Assembly (NCBI GenBank): GCA_037576195.1
Contig: CM075101.1
Location: 46,996,001 to 47,060,000, forward strand
DNA: 64,000 nucleotides
Source: Phytoseiulus persimilis
Taxonomy: Eukaryota > Arthropoda > Arachnida > Mesostigmata > Phytoseiidae
Direction: 5' to 3'
Position numbers and translations under genes: made by a program
The notes under the pieces: model-generated
What the model was told of the DNA's origin: nothing
Database searches by the model: none
The model's input: only the letters and a program-made list of their open reading frames with translations
Part shown: positions 24,027 through 37,300 of the stretch, one piece after another
Layout of the letters: the number at the start of each line of letters is the position of its first letter
How positions within the stretch are numbered: the first letter of the stretch is position 1

Positions 24027-26637
24027 ACGAATCAACCAACCAACGGCACCCGATGAGAAAGTTGGACTAGCGCTCCTGATCTCAGTCGCAGCTAATGTTG
24101 TTGCACTCCGTAGGCAATAATCAACCAATGACGGGCATGTGACCGTCATCCAACAACTGAGTGCTTGGGTAGCAGACACAAACAGATCCATTCGGGCTGT
24201 TTATAGAAGCTCACCCAACGGGACAGACGCGTGAATACTCTCTCAACTGCCATTGAGTGTCTTCCGTTGCTTGCTGCTCCAGAAACTAAGTGATCGAAGC
24301 CCGATTTCGCTATGCCTCGGAGCGGGAAGACCGACAGCACGGGACACGTATCATCAGTACCAAGACTCAGCTTGGGCTAGAAGCAGACATATTGGAAGCT
24401 ATTTCTTTCTACAGATGCTTTCCACGAGGGAGGGGGAGGGAGGGGGGAATCCTGGGTTCTGACGGTAGAGAAGCTCGTTATTTCGAAGACTGATGTTTAT
24501 CCTGCCCGAGGTGAACATCATGCCCGAGAGGTCGTGGATATCTAATAATGTTCTGATCGAGTCCGGGCGAACCGGTTCTCGAGCGTTCACCGATTTATCG
24601 GAGCTCCAGTCATTGCTTTAGATGATCATCGGTCGATTTCATCCCCATCCAAAGGTGAAGACAAGCTCCCCCAGTGGCGGAAAAATTTATCCGTCATCCA
24701 TCTCCCACCAATTCTGTGACACCCTGAAGCAACCCTCCTATATCTTCCCCCGAACAGTTCAAGAGCCCAGATTCAAAACATCGCAGTTCCAAGCTTCACC
24801 GAATCCAGTTTTCGGTCGGAAACTCATCGAACCAATTTCTTTCTTCCTCGCTCCAGCTTTTCTCGCAAACGCTCCACTCCTTGTTGCTCTCCACTTCTTT
24901 CGTATCCGAGAGAAGCGAGAGGTATCGTTATCGGAAAATGGGCTAGATGAATTCCTGACTGAGAACTCGGCTCTTAGAAATTTGGTGTTGCGACGTTTTG
25001 GATCTGGGCTCTTCAATTAATCAACTCAATGAGAACAGTGGGGTACAATGGCATCAGGTGGAGCTCATTAGTATCTATTCATCGAACATGGCCCGTACTT
25101 CCTGTGGCTGTCAACAACAACGAGACAGGAACAGTTCGAGACCTGCTGTCATGATCACGGAGAAGTGGGAAAACACCTGGCACGGAGGGAATACGGAGGG
25201 AGTCTCATGATGAAAGGATCAAAAGGTGGAGAAGGAGATATTCAAGTCTCTGTCGCCTCCTGTGAATCTTCTCACGGCACTCCTCCTGACTCAGCTAAGC
25301 TCCATCGGTGGCTCAGGTTCGGGAGTTCGCGTTTTCGGGCCTATGCGCGGTACCAATCGGCTTGTGATTTTTTTCAGAAACATGAGCGTGGAGGAGCGTT
25401 CAGGGGATCGTTCGGCTTCGGGAGGCTGGAGATTCGCGATTCGTTCCGAACGCTCGACTTGGATGACATGATGAACTTAGAAGCCCTAGCTACGCGACTG
25501 TCTTCATCCAGAGGAGCGTTTACATACGGTATCGGATGTGAGCGTACCCTCGGTACCAGAAGTCTGAGAAAATCGCTCCAGCACATGATCGAACAAGAAC
25601 AGGGATCATGGAAAACATTCTCGGACGAAAGCGCGAGCGGTAGCGAGGAACGTTGGAATTCGGAACCGAGCTCACTGCCGACGTTTTGGACGCCCGCTCG
25701 GGACAAAGTCAACCTCGATTAACAGATCCGCCTCGGAGCCGCGCTTCGCGTATCGTGCGTCGGAAAGATCTGCGTCAGCCACGCGCACAGGACGTTCGCC
25801 AGAGGACGAATCGAGAGAGAAATTACGCCGGAAGCAAATGACTTGGCGACCATCTCGTGTTTGTTTTTGCATTGTTTCTGTGAACATCAGAACAATGCGG
25901 ACAGTCACGGAACGAGTTGCGAACAGTGGGTGTGATTGTGCGGTTCCATTGATGCACAGTGTATTGATTGAGCCAACGAATGTCTGAAAACGTTGCGTGA
26001 GATCTATTAGGCCGAGCAATGGCGGTCGAGTCGCCCAGTGATGCTACGCTACGCCCGCCAAGACAATGTTGACTACAGCTTTGCGTAATTTATTCTGCTA
26101 AATGGAACGACACCCGTTGTCCACTACCGCTTCCACTCATCCGTAATAGCTAAAAGCCCGTGAAAACGCACAATGTTGAATGTTTTACGACCGCACTTTG
26201 CGACAGGTATGAACAATCCAATGGCGACGATCGAACGGACAACTTTTTCTGACTTTCTGAAGAGCCTTCATTTCGATCCAGCGCTGAGCGAACCCATTAT
26301 TTTGCGCCGAGGATTCTGTCCGGCTGGTTCGTGAAAATCGGAGCCCAATCTCCGAATGTTGGTTCTGAACTCAATTTTCAAAACGATCTCGGTAATTGCC
26401 AAACAGTTTGAACTCAGTCAGGACATTCGCACGAGGCTGTGGCTAGCATAGCAAGCGGCTGAAGGGTTGGCTTGTTGTTCACGGCCCGCTGCCGCCGCCG
26501 ACTTCGATGAGTGATGCATATTTGGGATGTCGCCAGGCTTACTCTGTTAGCCCGCCACTGCACTGACCAATTTTATCCGCTCGGAATACTCATGACCGTC
26601 CAAAATCCTGGAACGAGGCGAGACTCGGGGCTGGAGA

Positions 26638-26667
26638 CAGTGGCGTTTCCAGGGTGGGGTGGGTAAG
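26638..26667 (+). repeat. CAGTGGCGT..CAGGGTGGGG motif, possible transposon end
   Basis: CAGTGGCGTTTCCAGGGTGGGGTGGG resembles the CAGTGGCGTAGCCAGGGG-type end that I recall from many animal DNA elements. A second instance in this window (AGTGGCGTAATCGGGGGAGG at 42596) shares the same order of motif and G-tract. I see no partner inverted repeat or target duplication, so the assignment is tentative. Confidence 0.3.
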
Positions 26668-28163
26668 TCTTCGATAATATTGGGAAGGGAGTAAATTCTG
26701 CTTTGATGGACGAAATCGTTCCGCAAAAATTCTGTGTTATCAGGAAAATCTACACAGATTCGAAATTCATGTGGATGGCGTCATCAGATCCTCGCTCCCC
26801 CCCAGGCCTTCAGAGAAAGCTGGTTACGCGCCTGGTTGTAGCGTCCCAACAGGGGCACGAACGGGTAAATTTTCTCGGGTCGGAAGAAAAAACGCGAGGT
26901 AAGAACTCAGGTCGGCGGATGACCCAACATTGAAGTCGTGAAGACGGGTGAGCAAATGAGCGAGGGGCGCATCGAGGAAACGAGCGCGTCAAGGTTTCCA
27001 AACTTAGGTTTGGGACCAATCATCCAATGCGAGATGTTCACACCGCAATTTGGAACGCGTAAAATTGCGATTCCCTTTCGAGGCTTCGATCCTAGAGAAC
27101 TCGAGAAAATTGCTCTCGGCTCCGATTCGACCGACTAGAAACTGCTAGCAAACGTGGTTGACACAGTTATTCTGATGGGGAGAGAAATCACTTTTCCCGT
27201 GAAACATAGTTCGACTTCGCTACGAATATCTCAACCCCTTCCTTGTCTCCTCACTTGGTTACTTGTCTCCTCATCCGTGATCGATACTTCCAGGTCTGGT
27301 GCGAACAAACTCTGCATACAGCGGTCACAGTTTCTTGAGAATCGAATTCCGTCGAACCCTCTCTGATCGGCTCTCTGATCTGTCCATTAGAGTCAATCTG
27401 TCAGGGAATGATAATGATTACCGAGACGGCGGCAGTCGGGCATCCCGAGACACTGGCAACAACCTCTCTCCGTTAACTTCGCAGATCCCCTTAGTCGGGA
27501 AGAAAAAATTCTCTCCCTTCAAAGATGGCCTGGAAGACGACAAGATCTCAAACTACTGCCTCAGGCTTAGTTGCTGCTGTAACGCAAACGTGGACACAGT
27601 TGAGCTCCCTCAGACTGATAGATATATCTGCCGCTGCACAGCGCTCATACATGGCCTCCTCGGGTTAACCTTATTTCAACTGAGAACCTGGTTTCTGCCT
27701 TTTCCGCGGACGGCGCAGTTCTGATCGGGGTTAGTTCTCTGCGCTCACCTCATGAGGCTAGCTGGCTGGGTCGCATCCCAGAGAAACGATTCGAGCATTG
27801 GGACTGCATCCCTATGAAGAAATGAATAAATAGAAACAAAAGGTGGGAATCATCCATGAGACCCGGATTCTGCGAGAATCTCGATTCTAGAAACCGATTT
27901 GTGCCACTTCGGATCGCAGCGCTTCGACTGATAGAAACAATCGCAGGTTTTCGCGCGGAAGGTCATTTGGTACTTTCTCACCTGGAATTATTTTCTAGCG
28001 ATGTTCAACCTCTCGGAACATCTGACATTGGCGCATGACGCGATGGGGTCGGAATGATTTCCGGATAGGACTCTGGAGCAGTCCCTGAGATCTCATCGGA
28101 AAGACAATTAGAGAGAAGCAGGCTAGACTCAGGAGCCGGAGACACCGTCGAGACGGGCCCAGC

Positions 28164-28188
28164 TCGTCCGATTCGGCGAATCGGACGA
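28164..28188. repeat. Perfect 11-bp inverted repeat with GGC loop
   Basis: TCGTCCGATTC (28164-28174) and GAATCGGACGA (28178-28188) are exact reverse complements separated by three bases. This is the tightest perfect hairpin I noticed in the window. It is not followed by a T-run and has no recognisable gene next to it. Confidence 0.85.
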
Positions 28189-28489
28189 TGAGGGAAACAG
28201 AGAGAGGCTACAGAGAATTCGGATTCCTTTTTGAATTCGATCCCACCTGTCCCGCATGATCATGACGCCGCCTTCTTCCTCCATCCTTCGTTCGTTTGTT
28301 CATCATTCTGCTCTCGGGGGCTCGGCTGATAGTGTTCGGCCATACATTTTGTCACATATGGGTTGGCAATCCCTTTTCGGATGCCTGGGTTCAGATAGGG
28401 GACGGGTTGGCAGTTGCGAGATGCTGCTTTGAGAACGGGCAGTCCCGAACCGCCGAGAAGCGAGCAAAAATAGGAAGCGGGGGATAAGG

Positions 28490-28860
28490 CGACATGAGGG
28501 AAAAGGGAGAGAGAAATGTGAGGAGAAACATAGGAGGTCCCATTTTGAAGGATTTTATTTGATGTCAAGGAGATGGGAGGAAATCAGAAGTCTGGATTAT
28601 TATTTGGCTTTGTCGATGGACCGCGGAAAATCGAAGGAGAGGGGGAGCATGTCTGGGAGAGAGTGTACCAACGACGGCGAGGGGGAGAAGAGGAAGAGAT
28701 TGAAAGGCGGGGGACCAGGCACCAGCCACGGGATCAGAGAGGAGGGAAAACAGAAGCAGAACGGAAGAGGTGGAAAAAGGAAAATTGGAGGGAGAATGCC
28801 GAGCGGGGAAGCACCAAGAGAAACGGAGAGAGTATCGATTTATTACAAACGAGGGTCCCG
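28490..28860 (+). repeat. Purine-rich tract
   Basis: About 370 bases strongly biased to A and G on the plus strand (GGGAGAGAG, GAGGAGAAAC and similar). The bias removes most stop codons and produces two overlapping Arg/Glu/Gly/Lys-rich plus-strand frames (28559-29032 and 28573-28905), so these are best read as composition artefacts. Confidence 0.6.
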
Positions 28861-29611
28861 ATCGGCTGCTGCTGCAACTTCCAATCCTGGCTTGGCTGCT
28901 TCTGAGACGTCGGTTTCAAATACGAGCCGGTGGAGGGTGGGGAGGCTGACGAAGGAGGACGAGATATTAGGATGTGGCGTTGAACGGAACAGTAGTGAGA
29001 AAAATATGTTTCACGGAGAATCGCGACTGTAAATACTCCACTTATAGAGGTTCGAGCTCGTCATTGTCGGTGATGTCTAATTCCATGAGGGCCGACATTG
29101 GTCGGAGACAACGGGATTGAGGCGGGTGTAAATGATTTCGTTTGCGAAACCCATCTCGTCAATCACATCGTCCGCAATAGTTCCCTCCGACCCATATCGG
29201 GTTTCCTCGTGAGCTCCGTGAACTTATTGGAACAAACTTGCGTCCCCTTCGGTCGGATTCCCATCTCGATCCAAGGCTGTGATCAGATGGCCGAAAGATT
29301 TGCACCGCGTTTTGGTGCGAATCGAGGCTGTCTAAAATATGAAGTTGGAGGTCAGGCTAAAGGTTCGATCTTAACCGCTCGCGCCAAGCTGGGTGAAACA
29401 TTCAGCGGATATGACGAGAATCTAGTTTGATATTTTGCATTGGGAGAAACCATCCGCGTTTGCCGCTGAGACAGCGTGTCAGGAGTTCGAGTGTTGGCAC
29501 AGTTTGCGAATATGGGATCGGTCAGCAATCGAAGGCAGTGCTCGTCCGCAATTTACTTTGCGGCTCCGTCGGCAAAAGCCATGCCCTCCAAGCTAATAGC
29601 GTCAGAAGTTT

Positions 29612-30118
29612 TCACCAGAGCATCAACATCGCATTAAGAGTGGCGCTCTTGTTGTTCGCGAGAGACGCCCCTAGATCCAGGAAGCTCTCACGATGCCGGT
29701 CTGATAATTGTGGAATGATTGTTCGCAGATATCGAAGAGGAATGGGGAATGTGTAATAATCACCACGTGGTGCCTGTCCTAGCTTCACGGTCAGGTAGCT
29801 CATTGAGGAAAGTTCGCCTTCGTGCTTCCTTACCTCATCGAGGAGCTCCTGAGATACCATGTACTCTGTCGAATCATTACGGCCAGTGGGTTTTATCGAG
29901 GAAATTTCAGCCGTCCATTCATTACGCAGTGCAAACGAAAGAGTCTGGACATAAGCGCCTCCCGCACTGAAAATGGAACGCCGAGTCGACATTTGGGCAC
30001 CATGGGGAAGCTGAGCCCATATGAGTGATTTTCCGGAGTTGCGCATCATGATGTTTCTGCTTTGTAGGAAGAAGTTCCAGACACGAACATCCCCCTTCTT
30101 TCTTCCGATGAGGATCAT
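29612..30118 (-). other. Unrecognised 168-codon open frame
   Basis: The minus-strand frame runs from ATG at 30118 to a stop at 29612 and has a globular-protein composition, unlike the Ser/Arg-rich shadows elsewhere. Stretches such as TEYMVSQELLDEVRKHEGEL and YYTFPIPLRYLRTIIPQL look like a helix and a hydrophobic strand. I recognise no family. An internal GAG|GTAAGG could serve as a splice donor, so it might include part of an exon. It could equally be chance or a decayed element. Confidence 0.2.
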
Positions 30119-31337
30119 GATTCGTTTGAGGCAGCTTAAACATTCCGATCGGAAGCAGACATACGTCGTCGGACCACGTGGGCCGAAGTGCGAGCCTCAA
30201 CCCCAAGACGAGACACGTGTAGAAGAGCCCCGTTATAACGGACTCAGACACAGCAGACCGAAACGAGATCCGCGCATCTGCTCCTTGGCTTGATGCGTTC
30301 GAGCAGAGTTGGTGTTCCATAGAACCTCCGTACGGACCTTTTCATGAAAAGATGCCACGGACGGATCGCTCACGGAGGGGAACGTACAGAAGTCAACTTA
30401 ACAACCATATTTCAAGGAGATGAATGCTACGTATGAAGTTTGAGAACAGAACCGGAAAGTTTCCTCAGCTCTCGAACCCTACAAGGAAGACTCCGAATCA
30501 GTTTTCGATATAATTTCCCACGGCGGAGAATCGATCTGGAAATTTTGATCGCGTCATTATCTCCCTCCGGGAGTAAACCGACGATGGAGTGATGAAACCG
30601 AGGCGCACCGGTCCCATCCACCGACGGGACTATCACTACGTCTACCCCCACTACTAATGCCACTACAAACGGGACCGTCTATCTGAGGTCGCGAAGAAAG
30701 CGATCACGAAACGACTCGGAAACTGCTCTTGCTGAAGTTTATGGCCTCCAGGACGGAGACGTTTCGGCGGTCTCTGCAGTGGGCGACGCCTACAGACCAG
30801 CCCGCTTCTCTCCCGGAAGGGGAAGGCGTCCGCCCGCACTCGGGACCACCCGGAACTCGGGCCACCGGGCTCAGATATACAAAGCAACTTGCGAGACTCA
30901 GGAGGCCAATGAACTTCGTGTCACATTAGGTTGGAGCCCCGCTCAGAAAGCTTCTTCCTCACTCAGGAGGAATCTCTCAAGGTGTTCATATCCGACACAC
31001 GCGACCGAAGTTAGAGCTCACTGTCTTGAGCTGCAGGAAACCTAAACTCGGGAAATTCGATTCGCGCGAATTCCCTAACTTGAGAACATTCTCGACGGTG
31101 GCTGAGCGATGTTGATCGCCTTCTGTCTCGGCCACTCGAACCGAGGTTGAGGATGTAGGAGCAGGAGCTTGGGGCCGATTTGAGGCAACTCTTTCGGACG
31201 CCCGGGGCTCGCTGACAACTTCATGGTCTCGGAACAATCTATCTCGTGTCTTCCCCTGTTCATGAGACCTGCCGAAGCGGAGAAGGTTACGATTGTTTTA
31301 TACGCGAATATAGCTTTAGCGATTTGAAGAGAGTGGT

Positions 31338-31363
31338 GGGGGGGGGGGGGGGGGGGGGGGGGG
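31338..31363 (+). repeat. G26 homopolymer
   Basis: Twenty-six consecutive G residues, the longest homopolymer in the window, preceded by GAGTGGT. It is expected to be length-variable and hard to sequence. Confidence 0.9.
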
Positions 31364-34300
31364 TTGACTGGACGGCTTCCAACGGAGAGGTTTCCAACGT
31401 TTGTCTTCAACTTCATCGGTTTAGATGTCTTGGAACGGTGAGGTATCTCCTCCTGTTGCTTCGGCTCCGATCAGGCATCATTTATTATTGGGGACAAAAC
31501 TTCTGCAGAGGGAGAAGCCTCGAGCAGGTTCAGGGCGGGCCTTCGGCCTCTCAGATGGCCATTCATAAGCTCGTTGAAGTCCGGTCCGGCGAAACTTGAC
31601 GAGGCGAATCTGAAATCCTGAGCCGGCTCGTGCTCGGATTCGAGTTTCGGAGGAACACGGCGAATCCACGACGACTGTAATAAACTACCGGCTAGGGTGC
31701 CGGGAATGAGCACATTATCACCCTCCTTGAAAGCGGCGATCGGAGGCTTCCACAAGAAAGCTGCGCGAGGCGGAGACACATTCCAAGATAGTCGCATGAC
31801 ATCGTCGGTGTCGTTACTTCTCGCCTCAGGGTCGCGGGGAGTCAGCGAGGGTTCAGTCAGCGAAGCAAATTGTGTTCGATACAAAATTATCGTCGCAGCA
31901 GGAGCAGGACGTGCTCCGTATTAAAATCCCATCTCAACGCATGACCATCCAATCTAGATTTGAGTTCACTGGGTAGCAACGACGCAATCTGATCCAGCTT
32001 CACTCCGGCGCCGTCACGAGGGGGCTGAGTTTCCTCGAAACCACGCGCATCAAGCCGACTCCTTCCATTTCGACGAGACTGTGAGCTCAGGGAGGCTCAC
32101 TGGCGTGTGTCTAAACGATTGAAAAATAGGAGTTTTCCGAAAAATCCAGCTCCAATTCGGAGGCCGATAGCTCCCGTGCGTCTCCGTCCGCTCGAAGCCC
32201 AGGTTGCCGAGATCGCAGGCACGGAGAGCGACTGCAGAGCTCGGACTTCACGGTCGAAAGCAAATTAGAGTGTCCTGTTGTATCACTGAACTCTGCTGAA
32301 AAATCGCCTATAAACTCTGAACAGACAACGAGTTGTATTCATTGGGCGTCGCTCCGCTCCAGAGGGCCACGTGAGTTGCGTGCCATACGCGCGCTAATAC
32401 CTTTTTCAGATCAGGTGACGTAGCAGCGTGCACAGAATACCAGTGAACGGGGGCCCATCGCCATGTCTATCGGGGGCCGTCGTTCTACAGCCTTACAGTC
32501 TAGTCCGGCGGCGGCAGGAAGCCGATCCGAGTGGACCATGGCGGAAAACTCGACGTCAAGCCTATCCGTCACTCAGAAAGTTAAGCGCAATATCAAGCCG
32601 GCGTGTACCATTGAAACGACCTGAAAACTTATCGGTGTATTGTCAAACCTTCCGCCTCCGCGCGCTTTTGGAACTCTTCACTCGATGACCTGGAGCATTC
32701 TCCCGGTGTTTTCCAGGTTCAGCAGGCAGTGCACGATACAGAAAGGATAGGCTCCGCCCGTTATCCGACCGGTACCTCGAGCGTCCATCCAGACCTTTCG
32801 ATTCATAGCTCCGGCGCACGCCCGAAGGGAATCATCGAGACAGCACTCCGGGTCGGAGCGTCAGTGGTGGCATTCGATTCAACTGAATTCGCGCATCACC
32901 ATCGCCGACAGCCCGGTCGTCTCGTCGTGTTGAGATGATTTTTCCGCTGCGGGAGATAATCCTCCCGTCTGATGCATAGAGGAATCTCGATTGTTCCTCC
33001 TGGAGGACTTCAGAACCGGACTCGTTGCGGACGCGGGCAACGCTAAGACTGGGGCGTCGCGAGGCGAGAGGACCTATTGATCGGGAGCCACGTGGAACCC
33101 AATGACAATGAATCGCTGAGAAAACCAGCTGCACATATTGAAGTTATCGTTAATTAAAAACTCAACGCTAACGCTCCCGACACGCTCGCGGCAGACGGTA
33201 ACTAAACGCCGACATTTGCGAAAATCCAAGCCTCAACGAAAAGCCTCTCCGCTTCCCCGCACGATTCCTCGCCCTGACCCAGGCTCCCAATTTCCTCGAG
33301 AGCGCATCGGCGTCGTCTCTCGCATCCGGAGCGAATCCGCGGAACTTCTTCTTCTTCGCCATCCTGTCGGCTGTATCGGAATCTGTTTTGTTCTGTCTTG
33401 GAGTTGGAGACGCGGGACAAGCTGACGTTGCGTCTAGACCGCAGAGCCAGAGCCGTGGATCGGCATTATTGCTCGGCTGTCAATGAAGAGCTCGCGCTCC
33501 AAGAGGCAGATCTTCGAAGAACGTGTAGTATTATACAGCATCCGACGACCTGCACTCATCATGAAAAAGAACGAACAGAAATATCAGAGTCGGGGCGCGC
33601 CCCATAACTTTTCCCACCTCAGGCATCCCAGATGTGGAAACCACTGCGCTCCTCCTTCCTGCCCTTCATTGTGAGTTTGCCTCCGATCGTCACTGGAGAG
33701 ATGAACGAACTATATTCGGGATAACGGTTGGAAAGGCCATCAGATAGAGAATCCTTTGAGCGACTCACTCGCGGGATAAGAGCACGGGATCGGGTGAAAG
33801 CGTTCCCTTATACTGAGCAGCTAATTCAATCAACGCCTGCAAGAGGTTCCTCTGGCTGGATATGTCCGACCCGCGCGGTCGTAGGAACTCTCCTTCGGCC
33901 TGCGCGTGCGAGGACTGCGGCAAACCAGCTTGGTGGGAATCTTCTCGAAGAACACTTCGAGTGTCTTGAACCAGTCGTAATTCAAGAACCGGACAGTTTT
34001 ACGTGGACAAGCATGACACATAGCAAACTCCCGCAGTTTTCCAGCAGAACTCAACTACGGAAAGATTCTGGGTCTCGAGCCGATCATCACGACATCCACT
34101 TCGGGTGAACACAACCTGGGATTTGGAGACAGTAGTTATCACGAACTTGTCCTCAGTAGTCGGCATGCAAGTGACGGCTAACTTTTCAAAATATGCAGTC
34201 GAGCCGTTCGATCGCTTGCGAACCGCGAGTTTGCGAAGTTTCTCTCTCGCCCATCCAGAGCGAGGCCAGCGAGCTCCTTTAAAGACGGTGTTTGTCACTG

Positions 34301-37300
34301 AATACATACTCGTACTAATCGCGACTTCGAATTTCGATGGGGATCGATCGGACCGTTTCGGCCGATTCCAAAATTCGATAGAGCGGCGTGTTACAAGACG
34401 CACGGTGTGTTCTACCGTGTCCAATGGAACTCACAGGAATAGTCACTTGTCAGGCCGCATCCAAGGACAACCGGAGGACGCTTCCGACGGAAAGGTCAAG
34501 AACCTTCACCGTATGGTATCCAACTGGAACCCTGGATTTTCTCCGCAGTCTCGAGGACAACCCGGGACATGGAGGGCGGAGCAAAATATTGTACTTGCAC
34601 CCCGCTCTTCGATCGGGTCAATAATCAATTAGCGATGACTGAGGAAATCAGACGAAAACTCACCGCAGTAGCTTAACTCGTCCGTAGAACATTGGTATGG
34701 TGATGTGGCCTTTGATCAAATTTACTTGTCATAAAACTCCATTAGACGCGCGAAACAGCATACAGCTCGCTCGATGGCATCTCATCCACCCATTTGGACG
34801 CGAACTGAACTCGGTCGGGCAATATGGATCGAATAATCTCTGAGAGGTCCGCTCGAAGCTTGAATACACACGCACGACAACCGGAAAAAAAACTACGAGG
34901 CAATTCGGAGTTTGGTCAGAGTTGTGCTTCTTGGAAGTTGGATAGCCTCGAGAAAAATCACAGGGAACTCCGAGAGGCCGTCATAGAATCATCAAGTTCA
35001 GCCGCGATTTAAAGAAGATCGACTGCCGGTGGAATGTCAAGCAACAAGATAGGTAATAGCCGGTATTCCGTGTCGGAGAAATCCAGTGATGGAGGTTCGT
35101 GACGTTCTCCGGAATCTCGACGTCCGATAATAAACGGAGCTTGAAGCAGGAATAGGTATTTTGGAAGTTCATGTTTCGTGGGATCTCCGCCTCTTGAGAA
35201 AATACCGTCGTCTGGCGGGATGTCTCCGAATCGATAAATTTTCCTCCAAAAGTTATCAAGTCGGGAGTCATTCGCATTGATTTTGGAAAAGATCCAGATT
35301 CTCGCCGACAATTAACTAGAGAAATATTGAATTCAGAATGTATCTCGCGAATAACCTGTTCGACGGGATCCCATGGAAACGGAATAGAGAGGAGACAAGA
35401 TCTGAATTCCATTTTCGCTGATATACTTTGATCGACATGGGAATCTTTTTTGAGAATTTGAACTTGTGTTCTTCCCTGGGTATAGGATCCGCTCCTGTAA
35501 GAGAGGGAGCAAATCGCGAACTGAAATCATTGCGCCCGGGTCGCACGGGTCGTTACCACCGCCACCACGTGGGTCACGTGGTCGTTCACATTTTCACTGA
35601 ACGAAATTCCTTGGAAGAGTAAACGATCAATTCTGACGGGCATCGCTGAGGGGGCTCCACCGAAGCTCTCGCGAGAGGGCGCTGGCTTGCTATAGCATTT
35701 CACATGGTTCTAACCCTAGAGGAACAGGTGAATTCTCCGAGAAGCTGCTCGAGAGTAGATGAGATGGGTCATCGCATTCTCTTCCGGAATCCGTGCCGAC
35801 GAAACCAGGAAAGAGGCGGCGCTTCGCGTCAACCAGGAGACTTCTTTGTACAGATACGGGCGAATGATTCACCTCCGCTCCCCTCTCCCTGCGCATTCTG
35901 GTTGAACTCCGTTGACAGGACACGCGTTGTTATGAATTATTCGGTGTTTTCGACGAACGCTCAGAATGGGAAACCACCGCGATGTTAGCACACTTCGGCC
36001 CAGTCTCTGATCGAAACAATCCGACCGACAACGCTGAGCTCGGAGTCCCGTGATGTCCAGTGCATGATTCCCCGTCGTCAGCCTGGGGAAGAATCAGCTT
36101 CCCGAACCGGAAACCAGGGATCGTCGCCCGTCGTCTCCCTGGTGCGGTGACATGATTCCTGCCCCATTCGCGCAGTCCAGAGACCTACTGCGGTATGACC
36201 GCGCCATTCCGCGTCGAGAGGAAAGTTCGTGAGACGCGAGGATATAAACGCGGTCATTCAGAAGACCCAAAAGTGAGAGAAGAAACATGTATTCCTCCGA
36301 ACGATCGTCATGGAACTCTTGAACTTCAAGGTTCGCTGTAATTATCCGTAGAATGATGCAGTCGGTTCGCACTGAAAGCGCCCTCGTCTATCTTGACTCG
36401 CAGCCATCGTGCGATTTTACGCTCTCGCGACAACCCCCCTCCCCCTTCCCCCCACTCCCCCCTTCTGCTTTCCTCTCCGGCAGCCGACTGCCAGACAGAC
36501 GGAGCGACGTCCGCTGCCGCAGCAGCAGTAGCGAACTCTGGAATTAAATGCTGTCTATAAATCCAGTCGCCTATCTGAACTTCGGATGGGGATGCATCAA
36601 GTTGAACTCGCTGGGCATTCCGTGATCTCCTTAGTTCAGCTACTTTGGCCTACAAGCCAGAGTATCTGGAGAAGCGAGTTCATCCCTCTTCTCTGTGTTG
36701 GCATATTGGCCTGGCGATCCTACTCCCGCAGCTTCCCGCACAGAACCGCAATTCCTCGGCAACACGACTCGGAGAAGGCGCGGACCGAGCGAATGTCGGA
36801 CGAGCGAGGGATTCAGAGGCAAGTTTTAATTAAACTTTATATTGCCTGTAATCTAGGACCCGTTGGGGACTCTAATAAACAATAAACGCTTTTTAAGACA
36901 AGCACTGCGGCCCGAACCGACCGCCCTTCCGTCTGCCAGTCTCACTCAGGGAAACGTTCAGGACAGAAGAATCCATTGTGGCGAGTCTGCAACAGCAAGC
37001 CACCCTCAACGCCTAGCAAGCGCGGCTCCCGTCAGTCGTGTTGCTGCTCCTCCGGAATTGATATTCTCCGCGTTAGAAGACACTCCGAGCGCGATTGCTG
37101 ATAACGAATGGATTACTTCGAGATCAGGGCTCCCAAACGTTGAGAATGTTTCCCCGTTCTCCCGAATGAGGGTCGTTTACCTCATGTAGCGGAGCGCTCT
37201 GCGAAGATTCTATGGAGGAACTGTTTCAAAGGAGCAGGACACGACCGAGGGTTCAGGAAGACGGATTCCTCGGAAGAAAATCCTCGGAGCATACATCTCC

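Noticed and set aside
27748-27845. Second tRNA-like or SINE-like sequence (TAGCTGGCTGGG .. GATTCGAGC, AAATAGAAAC tail)
   Set aside because: A- and B-box matches are poor and no stems form; too weak to list.
28559-29032. Charged plus-strand frame of 157 codons
   Set aside because: Falls in a purine-rich tract, so the lack of stops and the Arg/Glu/Gly/Lys content are composition effects.
33830-34424. Two overlapping minus frames that could be one frameshifted protein
   Set aside because: Composition is plausible but no domain is recognisable, so joining them would be speculation.
35565-35581. Two CACGTG E-boxes three bases apart (also CACCACGTGGTG at 29761)
   Set aside because: Canonical bHLH sites, but short palindromes occur by chance and there is no gene start nearby.
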